Assembly: GCA_964525945.1 (NCBI GenBank)
Contig: CAZGKX010000091.1
Span: 1 to 5,331, forward strand
DNA from: CAZGKX01 sp964525945
GTDB taxonomy: Bacteria > Pseudomonadota > Gammaproteobacteria > Legionellales > Legionellaceae
Length of the DNA: 5,331 nucleotides
Direction: 5' to 3'
Numbering within the stretch: position 1 is the stretch's first letter; each line of letters starts with the position of its first letter. The notes below the pieces were generated by a model, which did not search any database, was not told the DNA's origin, and saw only the letters and a list, made by a program, of their open reading frames with translations. Position numbers and translations under genes: made by a program. Shown piece by piece: positions 1 through 5,331 of the stretch.

Positions 1-203
1 AAAATCTCGACGGCATCGTTTTCGCGACGTTGCGTGGTGTATTTGGATTGCCCGGGTTTGCGCTTGTCTAAAAACGGTTGAATGTCAGCGGCCTCTAAAG
101 GTAAACCAGGCGGGCAACCATCAACAATGCAACCAATAGCAGGTCCATGGCTTTCCCCAAATGTGGTCACTGTGAACAAAGTACCAAAGGTATTGCCGCT
201 CAT
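1..203 (-). CDS. aroC: Chorismate synthase, N-terminal fragment (3' end beyond the window)
   Basis: Encodes the first 67 residues of chorismate synthase, the cytoplasmic FMNH2-dependent enzyme that converts 5-enolpyruvylshikimate-3-phosphate to chorismate, the last step of the shikimate pathway. The protein starts MSGNTFGTLFTVTTFGESHG and continues with AIGCIVDGCPPG, which is the first chorismate synthase signature (GESHG followed by a DG-PPG element). It is followed by TTQRREND, the conserved arginine-rich stretch that binds substrate and flavin phosphate in this family. The match to the E. coli N-terminus is close and colinear. The family is usually about 350-400 residues, so roughly four fifths lies past the left edge. 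The ATG at 203-201 overlaps the prmB stop codon as ATGA, and no Shine-Dalgarno sequence precedes it, which suggests translation coupled to prmB. No defects are visible in the part present. Confidence 0.97.
   Translation of the reverse strand, partial: MSGNTFGTLFTVTTFGESHGPAIGCIVDGCPPGLPLEAADIQPFLDKRKPGQSKYTTQRRENDAVEI
200..203 (-). promoter_or_regulatory. ATGA stop/start overlap coupling prmB to aroC
   Basis: On the minus strand the four bases 203-200 read ATGA: ATG starts aroC and TGA ends prmB. The bases just upstream (rich in A and T, ending TTTTAA) contain no purine-rich ribosome binding site. The overlap is seen directly. That ribosomes finishing prmB reinitiate on aroC is inferred from the usual behaviour of such overlaps. 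Confidence 0.75.
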
Positions 204-1111
204 TTAAAATAATCGATCAATTGTTGCCGCGTTAATAAAAAGACCCCTTCGCCACCATGTTCAAAATCCAACCAAGTAAACGGCACATGGGGGTATGTGT
301 CCACCAAAATCGCCTCGCTATTCCCAACTTCCAGCACTAAAATACCGTGGTGGGTTAAATAAGCTGCAGCGCTACGCAGTATTTTTTCAACGATCGCAAG
401 CCCTTGGTTTGTTGTTTCCAAGGCTAATTTTGGCTCATGTCGGTATTCAACCGGCAAGGTTTGCATTTCATCGTGCCCAACATAAGGCGGATTGCACACA
501 ATAATGTCGTATTGCACTGCAGGCATGTCGTCAAAACAATCCGATTGGATGAGCGTTAAGACATCTTGCAAGCCATGGCGCTTTTGATTGATGTTGGCAA
601 CAACCAATGCGTCTGGGGAAATATCTACGGCATCCACTTCCGCGTCCGGAAACGCATAACAGCAGGCTATGGCGATACAACCACTACCGGTACATAGATC
701 CAAAACTCGAGTGACATCATTGGCATCGATCCAAGGAGAAAATTGTTCACGGATCAATTCCGCAATGGGAGAACGAGGAATCAATACCCGCTCATCCACA
801 TAAAAAGGAAGATCGCAAAAATAAGCGGTTTGGGTTAAATAAGGAACGGGAACCCGTTCAATAATACGCCGCTCCAATTGCCGGCATAAGCGATTTTTTT
901 CTTCATCGGTTAATTGCGCCTGTAACAATTGTGGATCAACATCATGTGGCAATGACAATGTCCCCAAAACCAAACTCAACATGTCATCCCAAGCATTGTC
1001 CGTACCATGGCCGTAATACAGCGACGCTAATGTTGCTTGCGTCAAACCAAATCGCAAATAATCAATGATCGTTTTAAAATCGCGGGTTGCATTTAAATAG
1101 GATTCAAGCAT
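200..1111 (-). CDS. prmB: Ribosomal protein L3 glutamine N5-methyltransferase
   Basis: A complete 303-residue protein, close to the ~310 of E. coli PrmB. PrmB uses S-adenosylmethionine to methylate a glutamine side chain of ribosomal protein L3 and contributes to 50S assembly. The N-terminal helical part carries the YYGHGTDNAWD element (residues 32-42), which closely matches the E. coli YGHGTDNPWD and favours PrmB over the release-factor enzyme PrmC. FYVDERVLIPRSPI (103-116) leads into the Rossmann methyltransferase fold: SAM-binding motif I is LDLCTGSGCIAIA (137-149), the acidic loop is VDAVDISPDAL (159-169), and the catalytic NPPY that holds the glutamine amide is at 207-210, followed by EYRHEP (222-227). 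The ATG at 1111-1109 is preceded by GAGAG with 6 bases between. The end overlaps the start of aroC. All key motifs are intact. Confidence 0.96.
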   Translation of the reverse strand: MLESYLNATRDFKTIIDYLRFGLTQATLASLYYGHGTDNAWDDMLSLVLGTLSLPHDVDPQLLQAQLTDEEKNRLCRQLERRIIERVPVPYLTQTAYFCDLPFYVDERVLIPRSPIAELIREQFSPWIDANDVTRVLDLCTGSGCIAIACCYAFPDAEVDAVDISPDALVVANINQKRHGLQDVLTLIQSDCFDDMPAVQYDIIVCNPPYVGHDEMQTLPVEYRHEPKLALETTNQGLAIVEKILRSAAAYLTHHGILVLEVGNSEAILVDTYPHVPFTWLDFEHGGEGVFLLTRQQLIDYFK

Positions 1112-1117
1112 GCCAAA

Positions 1118-1122
1118 CTCTC
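1118..1122 (-). promoter_or_regulatory. Ribosome binding site of prmB
   Basis: The minus strand reads GAGAG here, with six bases before the ATG at 1111-1109. It is a partial Shine-Dalgarno match at normal spacing and supports this start. The resulting N-terminus (MLESYLNATRDF) aligns with the length expected for PrmB. Confidence 0.5.
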
Positions 1123-1137
1123 AAACAAATAAATTAA

Positions 1138-1177
1138 ATTGTACGCGATTTAAGACGACAGGCAAAGCAATAGTCAA
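1138..1177 (-). promoter_or_regulatory. Candidate sigma70-type promoter(s) for prmB-aroC
   Basis: The 86-base spacer upstream of prmB holds two overlapping promoter-like arrangements on the minus strand. One is TTGCCT (1165-1160), a 16-base spacer and TACAAT (1143-1138): four and five of six consensus bases. The other is TTGACT (1177-1172), an 18-base spacer and TTAAAT (1153-1148): five and four of six. The first would start transcription roughly 20 bases before the prmB ATG. These are matches by eye in AT-rich DNA, so they are suggestive only. Confidence 0.4.
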
Positions 1178-1197
1178 TTCCAGCAATTTCATTTGAC

Positions 1198-2786
1198 TTA
1201 TAATGGATAAGAAGCTGCGCGTTTCAAACTTTCTTCAGTATCCGAATCGTCAAACACAGCAGTATTTGCTACCAGATTATCTTCTCGTTTAGACTCTTCC
1301 TCATTCTTCTCTACAGCGATCATTGTTCTTAACATAGATGAATAATCTAATAATTCATCTATATTTTCAAAACGTCTTACCATCACGCTACTCTTTTGAG
1401 TTTCTTCCTTTATTTTTTGGTCAATAAGTTCAATTTTTTTGTTTAAAGTATCTAGCTTATTGTCATTCACCTTCATTGCTTCATTTATTTTTTCAGTTAA
1501 CAAATTTTTCTTAGCGTTCAGTAATCTGTCTAAATGCTTGGGTTGCAAAGAACTAAACTCCTTTTGAAGTTCTGTTAAATCAGACTGCAATGTTGCAATT
1601 TCAGTTTGTTTACTTTGGATCAATGTAGGCAACTGGTATATGAAATTTTGTGTTCGGCTCATAATTCCATCCCACGATAATAATGTTTTTTGATCATCGT
1701 TTTTTTGCTTTTGTTCTAATGCTTGATATTCTTTTTCTGCCTCTAGTAATCTTTGATTTAAGACCTCTTTTCTTTGCAACACCTCTTTTAATGCTTTTTG
1801 CGTGGGGAAATCCGTAATCGCATCAATCGTTTCTCCATGGAGATTTTCAAACGCTAAAGTTTGCATCAACCTAATTTGTTTCATTTCATCAAATGAGGCT
1901 TCAACAGCAACAGATTCGCCTCGTTTTATAGCTAGCATTGCATTTATTTCTTGGACATATGCACCGAAATCTCCAGCAAGAACGGGGTCTAATTCGATAT
2001 CGTCCACCGAAAGTAACTGGGTTGTTAAAAAGATTGCGCAACTATTATATGTTTTCAATTGGTCTTTTTCATTACGATACTTCACTTCATCTTTTTTAAA
2101 TTGCTCCAGTTTGTTTTCATAGCGTGTAAATCCATCAAAGGCAGCCACAGGTCCTGCGCCTTTGATAACCACATCATAATATTCACTGAACCCAGTATGC
2201 CCCGGTTTAATGTCAACATACTCAATGCTTACATCGTCAATACGCGTCAAATCATCTTGCATTTGTGTAATTTTACGGCCGAAATACTGGCTATTTCTTA
2301 ATATATCTGGATGTTCTTTTTCAATCGTCTGTTGTATGGTCGTTAAATTTTTAATCAACTCTTGAATGGGTTTTAAAAGTGGATGGTAAGGTAAGAGTTT
2401 TTCTTTCTTCCATTGTAAAAAATGTTTCATTTCATAAAAAACGGCTAGACTTGCATCAGCACTTTGAATAGCCCCAAGTTCCTTTTGGATATCACCCCAT
2501 TCAGCTTCTTTTTTGTAGTGACTTTCAATGGGTGCATATAATTTTTGAAATGATTTTAAATGCGTATCGTATTGCACTTTTTCATGACTTTGTTGTTGCC
2601 TGTTTGCATCAAAAGAAATCACGCGCGCTATGTTAGCAAAATTTTTTAGTGATTGTTGAATCACTTTGCGAGTGTCTTTATGACCCCAGGAAAAATAAAA
2701 TTTAAGGTGACTTAATTGAGCTTGTTGTTCATGCAATCCTTGATAAAGATTGGTGATCGCCGTATCTCTATTAGTATCTGATGCAT
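1198..2786 (-). CDS. Coiled-coil C-terminal part of the SecA-like giant protein (5' end lost in assembly gap)
   Basis: The frame is open from the N run at 2786 to the TAA at 1200-1198, giving 529 complete codons. A TTG at 2736-2734 could serve as a start, but the frame upstream of it is uninterrupted to the gap (ASDTNRDTAITNLYQG), so I read this as the tail of the gene entering the gap from 5331. I recognise no enzymatic domain. From the TTG as residue 1, it is mostly charged helix: a heptad-like coil at about 312-348 (1803-1693), a longer one at about 371-449 (1626-1390), and a more globular-looking stretch with IEYVDIKPGHTGFSEYYDVV at 171-190. There is no signal peptide, membrane segment or SecA-type C-terminal zinc motif. 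The last 40 residues are acidic and end DDSDTEESLKRAASYPL. The DNA is very AT-rich (17 of 60 G+C at 1381-1440). It could be a separate gene if the gap hides a stop and start. Confidence 0.75.
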
Positions 2787-2796
2787 NNNNNNNNNN
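2787..2796. other. Assembly gap (run of ten N)
   Basis: Ten consecutive undetermined bases lie inside a long coding stretch. The frame entering from the right ends ...LLQLARA and then GT plus one unknown base. The frame leaving on the left begins with one unknown base plus AT, then ASDTNRDT. For both to be one gene the true gap must be 3n+2 bases, and ten does not satisfy this. The number of Ns is therefore probably nominal, and any translation read straight across it (ending in MNNKLN at 2712) is an artefact. Confidence 0.9.
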
Positions 2797-5331
2797 ACAG
2801 CGCGTGCTAACTGCAAAAGTGCAATGGCCGCTCGTTTCACGCTGGCCCGCTCAATGAGCGAATCTAAGCTGGAAGTTTCTGCCCATGATAAATTCTGAAT
2901 CAAATCATCTGCCCATTGCATCGCGGCGTCATCGACATAGCTTGCCTTTAAATCGCCTATATATTCATTCGTAAGTTTATTTTGCTCGACTAATCGAAAG
3001 CACTCTATAACGACAGGCTGGATGCGATATTTGTCGTTTAATTGTAAATCTTCACATGCCCTTAGTCCTTCTACCAGTGTATTTAGATTTTCTTGACTGC
3101 TCTTTGTATCATCATAAACAATCTTGGCCGGTAAATGTTTTGTTTTTCCATCAGGTTCAGATCTGATACCGGCAATAATATCATTAAAATGATCTATCAA
3201 TATTTTTAATTTAGTTGCTACGGACGTTACTTCTAGTTCCTCTCTTTTTTCAGACGGTAAATCTTTTTTCGCAAACGCTAATACCGCGCCAGCTTGGTCT
3301 TGCAATGCATAGCGTAAATAGTTGGCGGTTGATTTTTTTGCTCTATTGGCAATTTTTTTATCTTCGCGTGCAGCCAGTTTGCGCACTTTTAATTCTTCAG
3401 AAATGTTACTATCGCTCATATATTGAAGACGCAATTCGTCAACTTCATCCAGTTCCGATACTGCATTTGTTTTTTCCAATAATTGTCCTTTAACCGCATC
3501 CCAAATTTCTGGAATTTTTTCACGCTCATACTCTAGTAACGCTTGTGTGAGCTCTTTGGTATTTAATTTTCCATCCTTTCCTCGGCGTATATACGGGTTT
3601 GAATATTTTTTATCTGGATCAGATTCCAACAATTTTACATTCCATTGCTCATTCATCTGCACAATCAATTGCTCGCGCATAAGCAATAACTCTTGGCGAA
3701 GTTTTTTATGATCTGTACTGGGAGTAATGCTTAGCAATTCTTCTTGCCATGCGTCAAATTGCTTTAACACGATTTGCTGCATACCATCGACTTCTTGCAT
3801 ATAATGACGTTGCACCGCAGCATCTTCATTCATTTGTTTTTGCAAACGCACAACAACATCCTTTTGAACATCTCGATTCATGCCACGCAAGGCGCTGATG
3901 CTATAACGGCTGGGTAAGCCATTGACTTCATAAAGAGCCACATATTTTCCTATACGGCCATTTCGCGCTGCCCGCCCAATGATTTGACCGGTGTTTCTTG
4001 GTGTATCAAGATAAGTTTGGATGACATACAAACCCTGTTCGTGCTTGGGATCAATGTCCGTTCCTCGCCCAAGCATCGGCGTACTGACCGTGATCATACC
4101 TGGCCTACCAGCAATTTCTTGTAACGCAATTCTTTCTTCTTCATTGGTAATTAATTGCACATTCTTAGGACCATATTCAGCCAGTAATTTTTGATAGGTC
4201 GCTTGCGCTTGATTCATGTCTTTCGTAATCATTAATATCGGTTGAATTCCTTCATTTGTTTCATCCGCTTCCGCAATTGCTTGAAGCAACGCTCTATCAA
4301 ATTGTGGATTTCTGCCTTTGATATGCTCAACTTGTTGAATAGCTTCAAGGGCTATTTGAAAATCAGGTGGATTTGATTGGATCAAACCAAAATTTGCAGT
4401 TTTGAATTCGTTTAGAGTCTCTTTAGAGGGAGTCAACGTAATCATATTCGGTCGACCTGCGCGTTCTATAAGCTTTTGTTTCTCAGTTCCAGATTCAAGC
4501 CCCGTTAGAATTTGTACGTTATTTTTTCCATATTGATCCATCAACATTTGATAAAATTCTTCAATTTTCACCTTATCTTCGACAACAAAAAACACAGGTT
4601 TTAAACCTAAATCAACCTCTTTAGCCTGCTTTGTAACACGCTCACCCAAATATTGCCGTTTATTTTCTCGATGAGGCGGAATCGACCATGCATCCATGTC
4701 AAATTTTGCTTTTTGTTCTAATAACTCCTCGGGTGTGCCAGCTGTTCCTGATATGCCCACAATCCGTCCATGTTCATAATAGTAATCAATGAAACTTTTG
4801 GCGGATTCCGTTGCCACAACTAACATTTCAGCATCAATAGGAAATGAACGTTCTGGGTATTTCTTTCTAAGGCGGGCTTGTAAAAATTGTTGACGACTGT
4901 CACTTAACGTCGACCCTAGTTGAGGTATACTGCCAATTAAGGGTATGGCTATTGATACCGTTTGTTCAATACCCTCGATTTCACGCTTTTCTACACCTAC
5001 GGTAAAATCACTGCCCTCTTTCAGCATGTCAGGATGGACTTCACAAGCCGCATTTAACCATTTATCAAATTTCGCATCTTTTAAACCGAGAAGTTGCGCG
5101 CGTTGCTCAGATGTTTGGGCGCGAGCATCCAAAAATAACTTAAGTTGGCGAATATCTTCTTTGGTATCCCACAACGTTTCACCGGCTTTCAGGGCTTTTA
5201 CACGCCGAAATTCGGGTTTATCTATAAACTCATTCACCAAAGGATAAATCCATGCATATGGATTTGTGTAATTATCACCACCGCCTTCCGCTCCAATGGC
5301 CAAATTAAACAGTGTTTTTTCATCCAATGTT
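2797..5331 (-). CDS. SecA-like ATPase motor, giant protein (5' end beyond window, 3' end in assembly gap)
   Basis: 844 complete codons, open at both ends; the TTG at 5327-5325 is not a credible start because the frame continues to the edge. Counting from the first full codon (5330-5328), residues 1-190 resemble a diverged SecA region before the second motor domain. VGISGTAGTPEEL (191-203) matches the SecA GMTGTA segment, and IPPHRENKRQYLGERV (217-232) its IPT-x-R segment. AGRPGMITVSTPMLGRGTDI (407-426) corresponds to SecA AG-x-G-x-VTIATNMAGRGTDI with motif V, and GQIIGRAARNGRIG (448-461) is motif VI with both arginines. The stretch HYMQEVDGMQQIVLKQFDAWQEEL is faintly like the SecA scaffold helix, and the rest to the gap is charged helix. 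Walker A and DEAD motifs would lie upstream of the window. The first half of the second motor domain is duplicated. It is SecA-related, but it is not the housekeeping translocase; its function is unknown. Confidence 0.85.
4077..4607 (-). repeat. Tandem duplication of the first half of the second SecA-like motor domain
   Basis: Two protein segments repeat with a period of 119 residues. Copy A covers 4607-4428 and copy B 4250-4077. Both begin G-x-x-P plus hydrophobic residues, share YQ-x-L-x-x-x-YG-x-x-NVQ-x-x-T, and end AGRP-x-MIT. In the ungapped first 35 residues 12 are identical. Copy B is three residues shorter in the middle and runs on into the GRGTDI motif. Copy A runs into TPSKETLNEFK and has no motif V. 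The copies are diverged, so the duplication is old. Confidence 0.8.

Noticed and set aside
295..504. Plus-strand open frame of 69 codons
   Set aside because: It lies antisense within the well-supported prmB gene and has no recognisable domain or ribosome binding site.
1173..1197. GTCAA...TTGAC inverted repeat just after the stop of the large gene
   Set aside because: It has only a five-base stem with a 15-base loop and no T tract following, too weak for an intrinsic terminator.
1802..2301. Two overlapping plus-strand open frames (106 and 80 codons)
   Set aside because: They lie opposite the coiled-coil coding region; their Phe/Ser/Ile-rich translations are what antisense reading of Lys/Glu-rich helices gives.
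2734..2736. TTG as the start of an independent 512-residue protein
   Set aside because: The frame is open upstream to the gap, and the AAGGA before the TTG directly abuts it with no spacing, so it does not act as a normal ribosome binding site for that start.
2712..2786. Extension of the SecA-like protein across the Ns, ending ...IKDCMNNKLN at a TAA at 2714-2712
   Set aside because: It depends on the arbitrary gap length; the other frame on the left side of the gap is open for 529 codons and is clearly the coding one.
3215..3493. Plus-strand open frame of 92 codons with a hydrophobic start
   Set aside because: It is antisense to the helical region of the SecA-like gene; the apparent membrane character comes from complementing Lys/Glu/Gln codons.
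3542..3618. EF-hand-like calcium loop (KDGKLNTKEL preceded by DPDKK)
   Set aside because: The loop has DG and the final Glu but lacks acidic residues at positions 1 and 3, so calcium binding is not supported.
4945..5247. Plus-strand open frame of 100 codons
   Set aside because: It is antisense to the SecA-like gene, low complexity and Ser-rich, with no recognisable family.
5325..5327. TTG as the start of the SecA-like protein
   Set aside because: The frame continues to the window edge, and the encoded region corresponds to the middle of a SecA-like motor, so the N-terminal ATPase half must lie upstream.

Overview
The window is a single-strand block: every supported gene reads on the minus strand, in the order SecA-like giant protein (5' end missing) > prmB > aroC (3' end missing). 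PrmB and the start of AroC closely resemble the E. coli/gammaproteobacterial proteins, and prmB-aroC is a familiar gammaproteobacterial pairing, so the source is most likely a gammaproteobacterium. The AT-rich composition of the large gene and the acidic C-terminal tail of its product would fit a host-associated lineage such as the Legionellales, but that placement is inference.

Layout from the right edge leftwards. From 5331 to 1198 runs one very large coding region, interrupted at 2787-2796 by ten Ns. The upstream part (5331-2797) encodes the second half of a SecA-type ATPase motor: a SecA-like GTAG segment, an RGT-D type motif V and an arginine-finger motif VI, followed by a long helical region. 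The downstream part (2786-1198) stays open right up to the gap and encodes a helical, coiled-coil-rich tail ending in an acidic C-terminus. I read the two parts as one gene broken by an assembly gap, but the ten Ns as drawn do not keep the frame. The first half of the motor's second RecA-like domain is present twice in tandem, and the first copy has lost motif V. This is the most unusual feature of the window.

An 86-base spacer (1112-1197) with a plausible sigma70-type promoter and no convincing terminator separates the large gene from prmB. prmB (ribosomal protein L3 glutamine methyltransferase) and aroC (chorismate synthase) share an ATGA stop/start overlap, and aroC has no visible Shine-Dalgarno sequence of its own, so the two are probably translationally coupled.

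No RNA genes, insertion sequences or CRISPR arrays were seen. The large SecA-like protein is not a housekeeping SecA. Its substrate and role cannot be read from the sequence; a secreted effector is one possibility.
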